NCBI GenBank assembly: GCA_001179505.1
Contig: CDMY01000666.1
Span: 124,001 to 188,000 of the forward strand
Direction: 5' to 3'
Source: Vitrella brassicaformis
Lineage: Eukaryota > Sar > Vitrellaceae
Length of the DNA: 64,000 bases
The notes under the pieces are model-generated. The model did no database searches and had not been told where the DNA came from. It worked only from the letters and a program-made list of their open reading frames with translations. The position numbers were made by a program, and so were the translations under genes. Below, piece after piece: positions 23,989 through 35,674 of the stretch. Each line of letters begins with the position of its first letter. Position 1 is the stretch's first letter.

Positions 23989-26900
23989 ACTCATCTGTAG
24001 GGGGGTGGGAGGGAGGGAGGGAGGGAGGGAGGAGGGAGGGATAAGCCTGTCTGTCTGGATCTGAGTCTGTTTCTCATCGACTGACTATGTGTGTGTGTGG
24101 GGTGGGGTGGCGTGTGCCTCCATGTGTGTGTGCATGGGTCGCTCGCGTGATTTGCCATTTTGTTAAGGGCTGGCCGTGTATACATACGTGCATGCGTCAT
24201 GACGTCTGCATTTTTGCATAGGACGGGAGCAAGGGACGGGGCGGGGCGGGTTGCGGCGGGGCCAGGGGGGGTTGCAAATTAGTGAGGTTGGCCAGCAGAA
24301 ACAGACTACCACGGCACCAGCAAGTTGTCTGCACGTCCACGCAGCTGTGACAAGGGCTCACAGAGATAGTAGACGACGGGCAGCCGGACACGACACGAGG
24401 GTTTTTTTCATTCACTGGGTCGTCGACTGCCTGACTGACTGACGACTGATGGCTCCATCCGTCATCCATCCGTGTGGTTGGCGTCGTGTCCATGCGTTGA
24501 TATCTGACTGACTGCATAGATAGCTAAGACCTGTGGATGGATGGTTGGACACGGGGCGGTGCTCATTCAGTCAAGCAAGCCTTCGTGGCTGAATGGCAAA
24601 GCGTGCGTGCGTGGGTGCGTGAGGGGGCCCTTACTACTACCTGCAGATAGACAGACTCACACACTCACTCACAGAGAGACGACTCCTTGCTGTACATGTG
24701 TTGCCGAGGTGCCTGCTAATGGTGTGTCCAAATCTTTTCTTCTCTGACCGACCGGCAGCCTTCCTTGCCTAGACAGAAAACAACTTGACACGTACATACA
24801 ATCCACACATACAATCCATACAAAACACACAATGCGTAATCGCTTCCATACCATAAGGTCGGCACTGACTGCACAGCCAGCACAGAGGGGTGCGGGAGGG
24901 CCGGTCTTTTGTGCGTTTTCGTCGGTCGTACTTTCATACAATGTCAATAGACAGATAGACACAACAGGCAGGCAGGCAGGCAGGCCAGCTTCCCTTTCTG
25001 CTGCTCCGTCAGGCAACCCGCTGCTGCAACCAACCCGTTTTTGAAATGATGATGACCTCTATATGGATCTCGATGGATGCCCGTCGGGTGCCCGGTGCCC
25101 GCTCCCTCTGTGTGTCCTCGTCTGTGTGTGTGTGTGTGGGTGGGTGGTGGGTGTGTTCATGTGGTGTGGTGACGGCTACATGCTTACATACATACATACG
25201 TACGACAGGTGGATATGCTGTGCATGCATCACTGGCTCGGCACAACAGAGGATAGGAGAGGAGAGGAGAGGGAGGGGGGAAATGTCAGATGGATGTGTGG
25301 ATTGGGGGGGGGTGGGGGGGTGGATCGGTCGGCGCGGTTCTGTTTTCCTCTCGTCGATCGGTCCCTTTATTCATTCCTTCTGTCTGTCTGTCTGTCTGTC
25401 ATCTCGTGTTTGTTTTGTTGCTGTGTTGTGTTTTGCCGCCGGCCGGCCGGTATTTGTATCTAAATGGATGAGTGGCAAGCAACCAAGACGTCTGACTGTC
25501 TGTCTGTCTGTCTGTTTTCATGAATACTGCGGTCGGTCGGCCTGGTCGAAGACGAATGCCCGGATGCCCGGATGGATAGATGGATGGCTGGATGGTTGGT
25601 CTTTGGCGCCTCCCTTTTGTGGACGGGAGGTGCCGGCCGGGCCGTCTGAACGTTTATGTACGTGTCGTACGTGCGTGCGTGCATGTGTGCGTCGGTCGCA
25701 TCTAGTCATCATCATCTATCTCCCTAGGTCGCTTTCTCTCGGTGCCTGCCTGTTTGCATGTCTGTGCCTGTCTGTCTGTGTGGCATCTCTGTCTGTGTCT
25801 GCGTGTCTGGAGCCGTGTGGTGTGGTGTGCGCTAATCAATCAACAAGGGTGGTAATTACACTGGTACTACTGACTGACTGACTCACTGACTCATCGTGAC
25901 GCGGTGACAAGGCAGCTAAGTCCGGCCGTCACGCGCACACACGTCCATCCATCCATCCATCCCTGTCCGCCTGCACGCCTGCTTTCCTGTTTGTCTGGAT
26001 CCAATCAGTCACATCAATTTGCAGGTGGCTGGCTGGCCGACTACCCACCTTGTCCGTGCACTCACCTCACTCGCCGACCGACTGACCCCTTTTGTTGACG
26101 ATTCGTTCCATCCTTGCCCTGCCTTGCTGTGTGTGTGCGTGCGCGTGATGGATGTGTGTGTGGATGGTGGCTGCCTTTGTGGCGGTGCGGTGGTGCATGG
26201 ATGTGTGTAGATGAGTGCGTGTATCCGTGTGTGTGGCCCTAGTACAGCGTTGTTCGTCACGTCTAGTCACTCGAATGGATGGATGGATGGATACACCACA
26301 TGGGGAGAGGGAGAGAGAGCAGCGGTGGGTGGACTCACACACACATGTGCTACGTGTGCACAGCTGTAGAGCTCTCATTCACCCACCTCACAGAGACACA
26401 CACACACACACATTCATGAGGCTAATGCTCTCAACGGAGAGGAGAGGACCACTCTGACTTCACTCACACACAAATGCTGGCGACCGGTTTTTGGGTATTG
26501 CTGTCACTCACTCACTACTGACTTGCTCTCTCTGTGTGTGCATGGCTGCCTTGTATCTTACCGCCTTCCCTCCCTCCCTCCCTCCCTCCCTCCTTGCTGT
26601 CTCTTTTTCCCCTTCTTGTTGGTCTGTCTCGGCGTCTCTCTCTTGGCGTGTCTGTCGTATGGCCGCCAAGAGCTCTGGTTTAATCCTCCGTGGCTGTGAT
26701 GTTCTCCCTCCCTCTCTCTACCTGTGTGTGTGTGTGTGTGTGTGTCTTGCATACTCAGTGCACCTGTCTGCCTGTCGACCTGCCTGCATGCATCAACCTC
26801 ACATGCTGCCTTCCTGCCTTAGCGGACCGGTGTGTGGCCAGCACCCACCCCATCTGTTCTCCACCTGGCTTTGTCTGTCTACCGATTTCTCAGTCCTATC

Positions 26901-27654
26901 GGCCCACACCCACTCACTCCTTGGATCCTCTCTCGCTTTATTCGTCTGTCAGGCTGTCTGTCTGTCTGTCTCCTCCTGCCGTCCGGTAATGTGGATGTAC
27001 ACGTACGTACGGACGTCTGTCTGTCTGTCTGTCTTGCCTGCCTGTTCGCGCCTGCCTCTGTCTGTCGACCACAGCGTACCATTCCATTCCTTGCCCTCCC
27101 TTCCTGAGCTGAGCTGGGCCCTCCCCTCTGCGTACTCATGGTGCACACGCCATACACACACACATACATACACTTTCACAACTTCACACATACGTGGCGT
27201 GCCTTTCTGACCTCACGTGTGTCCATACCTCTCGTGTGCGCGCGTGTGTGAGTGTGAGCGTGTTCCTGTCTGTGTGTGTGGTGTGGTGTGTGTGTCAAGT
27301 TTTTCATTTGTACGTGGGGACACGGTGGGCCGACTGACTTGACTGACCTGACTGACTGTCTTCTCTGTCTGTCTGCGTCATTACTTTATCACTCCACTCA
27401 TCCATCCCATTACATGACCCACCACTGATGGTCGACGAACGAACGGGCGAATGGGCGGGCGGACAGACGGAGAGATGGAGATGTGGAGGAGGCAGCGCTG
27501 GTTGTGTGTGTGTGTGTGTGCGTGTGTGTGTGCGTGTATATGTATGCGCATGTGCATACATACATACGGAGACTTCACACGCGCTAGAGTGAATCCGTCG
27601 GATCACAACGTACCTTGACATGAGAAAGTCGCCATGATCATCGATTGCACTCCA
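23989..27654. repeat. Gene-free, repeat-rich convergent spacer (3.7 kb)
   Basis: This region lies between two convergent genes and looks non-coding on both strands. It is packed with short arrays of TGTC/GACA, GGAT/ATCC, GACT, TGCC, GGGA and (TG)n. Examples are GGGA units at 24007-24040, CTGT units near 25377-25400 and 25496-25515, CCCT units at 26567-26592, TG units at 26724-26742 and 27503-27530. Long open frames here are repeat-coded. Some CA-rich words with a YRY-like character could be regulatory, but I see no gene. Confidence 0.6.
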
Positions 27655-28881
27655 TCATGTCACCCCCACCGGCTCACCCATCGATCCTCTCACATAGCAG
27701 GAAGCCATATCAAGTGTCTCCAGCAATCGCCCCACACCTCGATCAGCTGCATGCAAATCTATCAGATACTCGTTAGCCCAGAAGTCAGCTTTGACTCGCA
27801 TTCTCGCGATCACATCGGGAGTGTACAGGCGGATGACGGCGCATGAACAATGTCGTCTGTGAGCAGAACCATTGACGAGACGCCGATGCATGAGCGTGTC
27901 CATGGGGATGAGATAAAGATGACGAGGAGATGGGAGGGAGAGGGCCAGGAGGTCGAAGTCACTGTCTTCGTACATTTGGCTTTTGCGACGGCCATTCAGC
28001 GTCCCCGCACACTTTTTGAGGATCACGTGCAGAGAGTTTGTTTCCGATCGAGCATATGCCGTCTTGTGCTGGACTCGAAAGCGCCTCCCTTCCCACACCC
28101 ACACACCATCGACAGTTGTGTGCTCATGGACAGGCAGCCGAAAGAAAGAGATGCCTGCAGTCGTCAATAGGGGGTCCCACGCTCTCACCGAGGCTTCTCC
28201 CTTCTGATGGCTTGCCGAGCGCTGCTTCATGATGCCCCCCAATGGAGATTTGATGAATAATGGGTCCGCGTAAGCCCTCGTCAATCTGTCAGATAGCGCG
28301 TCGGGGCCCTCCAAAGCTGTCGTGCATCGAAAGCCAGGACAGTCCCATTGCCCGTTCTCGAATACATGGATGTCCCCGCATCCTCTGACTGCGGTAAGCA
28401 TTGTCCCGCAGTACAGCCAGATCCGGTAGTCTCTGAGAGCCACACAGACGACCGGCATAGTGGGATATTGGTTGGTTCGCCGAAAAGGCCAAGACCGACC
28501 ACGACAGCCATTCTTCTCCTTGCATGTCTTCACTTGAACAGGCAGCCATTCATCCTTCTCCACACCAAGCGGCCGCACTGCAAGGTCCGCATGTGCATAC
28601 TCGTAAGTTCTTCTGACCTCCAGCTGTGTCCTCAGCAAGTCCACAACACACTGCACACCGGAATTGGCAATAAGAATGTTGGCTGAAGCCTTAGAGAAGA
28701 ATCGCCCACGGCAGAGAGCCACACCAGTGGGAGCCACAGGTTGCCGTGCAGGAGGCGACCGAGGAAGGGCCAGGATTGCGCCAGTGCAAATGTGCAAAGG
28801 GCCCACCAGCAGACGTCTGGACACGTTGGAGGTGGCGTGTCGCATCATCATAAGCGAACGGGCGGGATCGCTCGCTGCCAT
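27655..28881 (-). CDS. Intronless protein with two PD-(D/E)XK nuclease-like units
   Basis: This is a single uninterrupted frame of 408 codons from the ATG at 28881, unusual among its intron-rich neighbours. The first 70 residues are Arg-rich with almost no acidic residues and resemble a mitochondrial presequence. Two similar units follow. The first has HADLAVRP (D99) and WLPVQVKTC (Q116, K118). The second has TTVDGVWVWEG (D258) and FRVQHKTA (Q271, K273), and continues with EDSDFDLLALSLPS and HLYLIPMD. This is the D...QxK pattern and beta-strand layout of the PD-(D/E)XK endonuclease fold, particularly the phage and archaeal type with VQVKT. Whether either site is active cannot be told. The gene could be a DNA repair or mitochondrial nuclease, or a captured mobile nuclease. 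It shares a 42-bp promoter with the MYND gene. Confidence 0.6.
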   Translation of the reverse strand: MAASDPARSLMMMRHATSNVSRRLLVGPLHICTGAILALPRSPPARQPVAPTGVALCRGRFFSKASANILIANSGVQCVVDLLRTQLEVRRTYEYAHADLAVRPLGVEKDEWLPVQVKTCKEKNGCRGRSWPFRRTNQYPTMPVVCVALRDYRIWLYCGTMLTAVRGCGDIHVFENGQWDCPGFRCTTALEGPDALSDRLTRAYADPLFIKSPLGGIMKQRSASHQKGEASVRAWDPLLTTAGISFFRLPVHEHTTVDGVWVWEGRRFRVQHKTAYARSETNSLHVILKKCAGTLNGRRKSQMYEDSDFDLLALSLPSPRHLYLIPMDTLMHRRLVNGSAHRRHCSCAVIRLYTPDVIARMRVKADFWANEYLIDLHAADRGVGRLLETLDMASCYVRGSMGEPVGVT

Positions 28882-28923
28882 ACCTCGCAGCTAAGCTCGC
28901 AGCCGCTCTTCTAAAAGGCAACC
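28882..28923. promoter_or_regulatory. 42-bp divergent promoter with AAGCTCGCA
   Basis: Only 42 bp separate two opposite start codons. The word AAGCTCGCA lies at 28893-28901, with a half-similar CCTCGCA at 28883-28889. Both transcripts must start inside this region or within the opposite gene. Confidence 0.55.
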
Positions 28924-30516
28924 ATGCCGACAGCCAGCTGTGCAGCATGCGGTCAAGAAGAATGCAGCAAGGTCAGAAATTGCGATCATTTCATGTACAT
29001 ATCTTCTTTCTCATGCGCTGCCCTCGTTGTCAGTGTTGCGCCAAGTGCCAGCGGGTCTGCTACTGCTCGAAGGTCAGCAGAGAGATCTTTATCTTCGCGA
29101 CGTCGGCATCCATCCCTCTTTTGTCTGCGCAGGAGTGTCAGGTCGCTCATTGGAAGGCAGGGCACAAACACGAGTGCGGCGGGATGAAGCAGGCCACAGA
29201 AGGAGCCACACCTGCAGCTGACACATCTACTGAAGCGGCCTTATCAAAGGAACAGCCTATCTGCAGCATCTGCAAGGAGAACAAGGCGGCCATGGTTGGT
29301 GCCATCGATGTTTGAGTGTGGCTGGACCATTGCTGTTTCCTTGTGAGTGAGTTTGTGTGTGTGTGTGTGTGTGTGTGCATCAGCGTGTCAAGTGTGAGGT
29401 GTCTGCTGGCGATGCGACAGAGTCCGACACGCTCGACATATGCTCAGCGGTGAGATGTCTGCTGCCGCACAAGACGGCAGCTTCTTGTTTGTTCTTGTGT
29501 GCATGCTCTTGTTTCTGCAGGAGTGTTTGGGTGTGATAGAGGAGGCGACAGCCAAGATGATTGAAAGCCAGACGCCCGGCTGGTCGCTGCACCTCGAGAA
29601 GTGCGCCGTGTGTGAAGAGCCCGCCACTGTGGTAAGACCTGCACGGACGCAGCACTCATCGACCTGCTCTTGTGATGTTGTCGTAGCGTCGCTTTGGTGT
29701 GTCGTGTGACGCTGACAGTGGGCATGTCGTGTTCGACTTCGAGGACTACTGCTCTGACGTGAGAAAACGCACACTCATATCGACAGCTTGGGGATGGTCT
29801 GTGTGTATGTCCATGTGCATGAATGCATTGATGCAGGGTTGTTACAAGATCGACTGTGACCTAGCGCAGAAGGACATACGGCGCATGCACCGGGGCGGCG
29901 GCTCTAACATGGGCGGGCCGGACATCCACACAGACGAGAATGGCCGAATCGCCGACTTGCTCAACATGGCAAAAGCAGGTACCGTTCAAGAGCCACAAAA
30001 AAGAAATGCGGTGATCTCTGTGTCGTGCATGCAGGCCACGTGATAGAGCTGCGCTTCAAGTCTAACATCACCAATCTGACCCACCGGCTGTTCCACCAGG
30101 CGGCAGCCGTCTACACGGGGGCGCAGCGTGTGATCGACCAAGACGCATCACGTGCACATGCCGACATCGAGCAGCTGGTGGCCGACCTCAAGACCCGCAT
30201 CGCCAGCCTCGAGACAGACCTGCCGACTAACCGCGGGATATTCAGTGAGTATGGCGAGGTAAGTGCCCACTGTGGTGCACACCGAGCATTTGAGTGCGTG
30301 TTGCTCATGCAGGCGGTGCTCGAGTATGCTCTCCTGAGCAACTTCTTCGGCTGGATGGACAGCGGGGCGTATGAGCTTGTGCTGGCTGGTGTGTCGAGTG
30401 TGAATGCCGTCGTCGACACCAAGGCAGATGAGCTGGTGTTCGTGCTGCTGCCTGGCTGGGACTGTGAGCAGGTGGTATATACGTCGGGAGGCTTTTTGCG
30501 TCGGTGCGGCGTGTAA
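28924..30516 (+). CDS. MYND-type zinc-finger protein
   Basis: Nine exons join in phase 0 or 1. The first three give a MYND finger: SCAACGQEECSK, then CCAKCQRVCYCSK, then ECQVAHWKAGHKHEC, with all eight zinc ligands (C-x2-C, C-x2-C, C-x3-C, H-x3-C order). MYND domains bind Pro-rich partners. A second zinc-knuckle-like stretch follows (ICSICKENKAAM, then RVKCEV), then EKCAVCEEPATV and a region with HVVFDFEDYCSD. The C-terminal part is alpha-helical (VIDQDASRAHADIEQLVADL) and ends in a hydrophobic module (YALLSNFFGWMDSG). No SET or other catalytic domain is visible, so it is more likely an adaptor than an enzyme. It starts 42 bp from the nuclease-like gene on the other strand. Confidence 0.75.
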
Positions 30517-31208
30517 GGTCTAAGATACACGGTGACTGACTGTCACTTGGGTGTACTAGGTCTATTCCATGTATGTGTGTATGTGCATAGCTAGATCAGA
30601 TCCGTGCATTTATCGGTTGTGCTATAGTCCTTCGTTTCTGCATCAGACTTCAGCAAGGAAGTGAATCATCTGTCCGTCCCCCCTCTCTTGCTCGCCCATC
30701 CACACATAGATAAACCATTGCCACACGTCTGTCGACACAGACAGACAAACAGACTCTCAAGGAAGCTGCGATGTGCCATACACGGCCGTCTCCAGGCGTT
30801 GCTTTCCTCTCTTCAGTCCCTTTCTGTTGCACTGAAGGCAGCCCAATGGCATGCCAGCCAGGGTTCTTCTGCCGCCCACCGCCTTGCAGGTCCCGGCCCG
30901 TCTCGGCGGCAGGAGGCGGGACGCGCCATGCCGATGCCGATTCACGGCTCCGTCTTTCCGTTTCTGCTGCCTCGGGGCTGCACCACCTTCTGAAGTCCTC
31001 TCCTGGGCGGCGCGCCAGCTGTCACGAAGACCAGCCGAATGTAGAGGAGAGGGCACCACGAACTCCCCAGGAAGAAATTCCACACGTGGCGCATTGGGGA
31101 GGGAGGAGGAGGGCAGCGAGACGCGGGAAAGCTCGCAGACTGCGGTAAACTCGTTGATTTCTAACGGCTTTTTCTCTTCACCAAAGCAGGGGAGGCACCG
31201 TGGCGGGA
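30517..31208. promoter_or_regulatory. Spacer and promoter of the basic-protein gene
   Basis: This spacer follows the MYND gene and precedes the plus-strand basic-protein gene. AAGCTCGCA lies at 31129-31137, 72 bp upstream of the chosen ATG. Both strands have open frames of modest length (for example 30757-31224 on the minus strand), but they have Arg/Pro-rich composition without splice support. An upstream exon cannot be excluded, because an acceptor-like cttcaccaaagcag sits at about 31177-31190. Confidence 0.4.
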
Positions 31209-32585
31209 ATGAGGAAGGCGACATCCACGTCGCTGCCGCCGCGCCCCAACCGTCCCAGCCGGGCGACCTCGCTGTTGTGCTTCGTCCGCCCTCCGAGAGC
31301 GCCGTTCCATGCAGGCCTGGCGAGGAGCGGCGACAGCGATAGCCTGGTCAAGCCCGGCAAGGCCGTCAGGAGCGACGCCCTGCCGCCCAGGCAGCCCGCC
31401 GCCAAGAGGGGCAAGTGGCGGAGGGCGGCTGTGTCGGTCCCACCGCCCATCCAGACGCCTACTGCTAGGTCAGTCAGTCAGACATTGTGGAATGGCCGAG
31501 GAACACTCGTGTGAAGCGAGATTGCTGTACCATATGCTCTCTGTGTGTTGTTTGTTACGATGGTTCCTTTTGTGGTCAGGTGTGTGCCGTGGGTGCCCCT
31601 GACCCGTCCGAAGCGGGCGTTGGGGAGCAGCAGCAACAGCACCGCTCGCCGCCGGCCTCGCGCGCGGTCTCGTGAGCCGCATCGGCCTCGCGAGACCCAT
31701 CAGAGCCTCAAGCGGACGACCAGTCGATTCCGGTCCCTATCGCTGACTCTGAGGAGCTACTTCAACCCCTCGGGCAAGTCCACTCATGCCGTGTCATCCA
31801 CCTCAACCACTACTGCTGGGACGCCATCGCCAGGTGCGCAAGGAAGAAGCCACGATCGATCGACGCGGAGGCACAGCTAATGTCGTGTGTGTTGTGTGGT
31901 GTTGTGTGGTGTTGTTTCAGATTGCAGCAGTCGGTGTTCGTTCCTGAGTGGTGCTGGCGATCTGACGGTTCGCCCCCCCAAGCTGCTGCTGCCCATCCCC
32001 ATCAAGCGCACCATCACCGACGGCCCCCGCGGCCCCTCCCTCCCCCCATGCTCCCTGCAGCAGATCACCCTCCCATCCGTCCCCCCATGTATCGGCCTCA
32101 CACCCACCCACTCATTCGCCTGCGGCTTCTCGAGTGACCCGCGAGTGTTGTGGGAGCACCCCCAGCCCATCCCCCTCCCACCCACACCCGCCATCCACCG
32201 GCTCCGCGGCGGCCGCGGCCGACATAAGGCGGTCGACCTGGTCTTCTTTCAGAGGAAGAGGGAGCGGTCCACTGACAGGGCGCCCAGCACCCAAGGGGGC
32301 GGCCCACCGCCAGCCAGCGCCAGCGGGGCCGGGGGCGGTGTTGGCGTGTCGGGTTCGATTGGCGGCGGCGGCGGCGGTGGTGGTGGTTGTGGCGGTGTTA
32401 GTTGTGTGAAGCCGCCGCAGCCGCCGCAGAAGAGCGAGGGTGAGTTGGTGGTGCGCCGGCGGAGGGGCCGGTACGACATGGGCAGGCGAAGTATTTCTGT
32501 CGACCGGGGCGGCCGCATCGTCGCGGGCAGGCAAGTGCCGCTGGACCACATCACGCTGGCGCAGATGGCCGGGACCAGGGAGTGA
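31209..32585 (+). CDS. Basic, low-complexity protein of unknown function
   Basis: Three exons join in phase: MRKATSTSLPPRPNRPSRAT to PTPTAR, then CVPWVPLTRPKRALGSSS and following, then DCSSRCSFLSGAGDLTVRPP to the stop. The start is the first ATG after the AAGCTCGCA word; the frame opens a few codons earlier only with GTG. The protein is rich in Arg, Ser and Pro and has a poly-Gly stretch coded by GGC/GGT repeats (32360-32398). A conserved-looking core reads PKLLLPIPIKRTITDGP, and the C-terminus reads RYDMGRRSISVDRGGRIVAG. It may be a nucleic-acid-binding or cytoskeletal protein, but no domain is recognised. Confidence 0.5.
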
Positions 32586-35500
32586 CGAGAAGAACACAGC
32601 ACAGCACAGTGGCACGGCACACAGAGAGACGCGCAAGCCAGAGAGAGAGAGATAGGGAGGGAGGGAGGGAGGGGCTGTGTATGCCTGATATGGGTGGTGG
32701 GTGCGTGGGTGTGTGTTATTATCATTGGGAGGGGTCTGTGCTGCGCTGTCAAGACACAGAACGAAATCGGGCTGGTGTTGAATTGCTTTCTCTATTTCCA
32801 TCGACTGATCGACCGATTTGCCCTGCCTGGCTGTCGGGCTTTCCTATCATGCCACCCTGTCATGCCCTCCTCTTATTGTGCTGGCTACTCAACGATGGTA
32901 GCGGCACGCCTCACCTGTCTGTCTCTCTGTCTGCCTGTCTGCTGGCTGTCTGTCTGTCTGTCTGTTTGGCTGTCTGTTTGGCTGTCTGGCCCCCTGCCTG
33001 TGAAGTTAGAGAGTGTCTGTTTGTCGCCATTCCTTTCTTGGGTGATTCCTATGAGTGAGTGAGTGTGTATGTCGTGGTGCGATTTCGTCTCGTGCACCTT
33101 GAGGGCAAGGCAGAGCGGAGCGGGGTAGGCGGTTGGGCGAGTGATGGATGGAGGGAGGGAGGGAGGGAAGGCCAAGCCAGCCCCGGCAATGCACGAGGGG
33201 CGAGCGGCCCCCTCCGCTCCTTATTTAAATGATGACGACTGATGAGTGATGACCATGGATGGATCGATGCATCGATGGATGGACCACACCCTTTTGCTGA
33301 CCGGCAAGCACACTCACACACATCACATTCACCCACGCGACGCCCCTCCGCCCGCTTGCTGCTGCGCCTTTCTCTTTCGCTTTCTTCCACACACAACACA
33401 CACACGCGCACGTGGGTGGGGGGGCGACCGAGTGAGCGTATGATTGTACGTGTATAGGGATGGGATTCTCTCTGGCTTGATGGATTGATGGATTGATGGA
33501 TGGATGGATGGATGCTGCGCTGTGTCGCGTTTTGGCAGCTTTGAGGGCGGGGAAAGGAGAGGCCAGGGGCCTGAATCGATGCGCGCAGGGGGGAGACACG
33601 AGAGACGCGGGACGACCGGGGGGAACGGGCATCCACGTGAGAGAGAAGAGATTTGGAGGGAAGGAGGGAGGGGGAAAGGTTCGGAGGGGGGAGGGGCCGC
33701 CCACCCACACCCACATTGCATGCATGCATTGCAGTCATTGTGGTGTCCATCACCAGCTGCCCCGACGCCACCAGCACACATCACACGTCACCGTCACACA
33801 CACACGCACACACCCACACATGACATGGCACACACACTTATCTCGCTTTGATGAACGGTTCACCATCACTTGTACATGTGTCTCGCCTCACCTCCCTGTG
33901 TGTATACCTATACGTGACCAGCAGCCAGCCGGTTGGTCCCCGCTCCCCTCCCCCTCCCTCCTCTTTCCCCCCTCCCGGGCTGTCATGTGCTCGTCGTGCT
34001 TGGCTTGTAGGGCACTCCTCACTCTCTCCTTCTGTGGACTACGCTATACTGGACTGCTGTATCCTCATGTGTACATGTGTGTGTCAGGAGACTTGCGAAG
34101 ACTGTGGATACGGACGAACGAAGACAGGCCCACTTCGGTTTTTGGTTATCGATCGCGGTACATACCATACTCTTCTCTCTCTGTGTGTCTGTGCATGTGC
34201 ATGTGTGTGTGTATCTGTGTTCCCGTGTGCGTGAATATCGTCCCCTGCCCTCCCTCCTTGCCTTGCCTTGCCCATGCCCCACTCACTGACCCCTATCTGC
34301 ATGCGTCATGCGTACCTACATCAATACACGTGTGTGCGTGAGTGTGTGTGGGCGGGCGGCCGGGGGGCCGGCGCAGCCTATATGTGCTGCCTGACTGCTT
34401 GCCTGCTTGCCTGTCTTGTCTGCCTGCGTAACGGCTGCCTTCTGCGTGTCTGTCCGTCTGTCCATTTTGTGTGGACAGACAGACCGACAAAGCCTCACAC
34501 AGCAGAGAAGTTTGGTCAGCGCTGGTGGAAGAAAGGAAGGGAAAGAGAGAGGGAGGGGTACATATGGATTTCGAGACAGATCGACAGATCGACAGCCAGC
34601 CAGCCAGCCATACAGACAGCCAGACAGCCAAGTTTTGCCTACGTGTATATATGCCCACAGCATCATGATGTATGTGTGTGTTGTGTGTTGTGTGATTGTA
34701 CGCGATGCCTGCCTGCCTGCCTGCCTGGATACCTACCTGCATATTGACAGACATCACACAACAGATAGATCGGCCTAGTTTGACCTGCTGGAGCAGAGAG
34801 AGAAGAAAGACAGAGAGACAAGTTGACAGACAGACAGACAGCTGAGGCATTCGTCGTGTATGTGTGTGCATGTGTGTGTGCATGTGTGTGCGCGCGTGGT
34901 GACAGTCTTAGTTTGTTTCATTCCTTTCATTGACTGAGTGATTGATTGATTCCTTCGTTCGTTCGTACAGCTGACTCCACCCACCTGACTCCATGGACTG
35001 ACTGACTGAGTGACTGACTGGTTGACTGAGTGAGTGACTGATTGGATTGCTTGACTGGCTAGTTTGGGGCACGATGGGGGCTGGATGCTGCGGAATGGGA
35101 TGGAATAGGATGCTTGATTGGTGGCTGGTTGATGCAGGCAGGAGTGCCCGCCATGCACACGCAGGCACAGCACACACAGCACATAGACAGACATTGGTGT
35201 TGGACTCATTGTGTAACGGCGCATCGATGGACACTGGGTCGTGTGAGAGCCTGTGCGTTGGGTTGGAAGCTTCGTCGGTTTAGCTGCCACTGTAGCTAGC
35301 TGGATGGATGATGGATGATGGTGCTGGTGGTGGTGGTGCTGCTGGTGGTGGTGCTGGCCGGTGGCTGTGGGCGGCGGGGCGGGGGAGGACACGGACGTGG
35401 TCATGGTCGATCGGGCGTGCGGCTCATGCATTCGATCACGTGTACACTCACTCGCTGAACGACCTCAATCCAATCGATGCCTGGCTGTCTGTCTGCCTGC

Positions 35501-35674
35501 CATCTGGATCGCTCGGCATTCATGTGATGATTCATTCCCCTAGCTACGCAGTCGCTTGCAGGTCCACGCATGCGCCACACGAACATCAGCCGTGTCTCTC
35601 TCTGTCTCTATCACATGAGGACTATTCACAAAGCCAAAGCCACACTAAGACAGACAAGTATGCATCAGGGCCGT
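32586..35674. repeat. Gene-free, repeat-rich convergent spacer (3.1 kb)
   Basis: This is the second large spacer between convergent genes. It contains arrays of TGTC/GACA (32905-32990), GGAT (33483-33513), GACT/GATT (34935-35050), CTGC (34705-34725) and TGGTGC (35320-35355), and TG/CA runs. Frames of up to about 280 codons cross it, but their composition follows the repeats and no splice-consistent gene could be assembled. Confidence 0.55.

Noticed and set aside
25063-25881. Plus-strand frame of 272 codons in the repeat spacer
   Set aside because: It is made almost entirely of TG-, TGTC- and GGAT-type repeats translated as Cys, Val, Leu and Ser; no splice-consistent gene or domain is present.
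26491-27210. Plus-strand frame of 239 codons rich in Cys, Leu and Ser
   Set aside because: The residues follow CTGT and CCCT arrays; this is repeat translation, not a membrane protein.
33493-34341. Plus-strand frame of 282 codons between convergent genes
   Set aside because: The frame follows tetranucleotide and CA/TG repeats and has no conserved segment.
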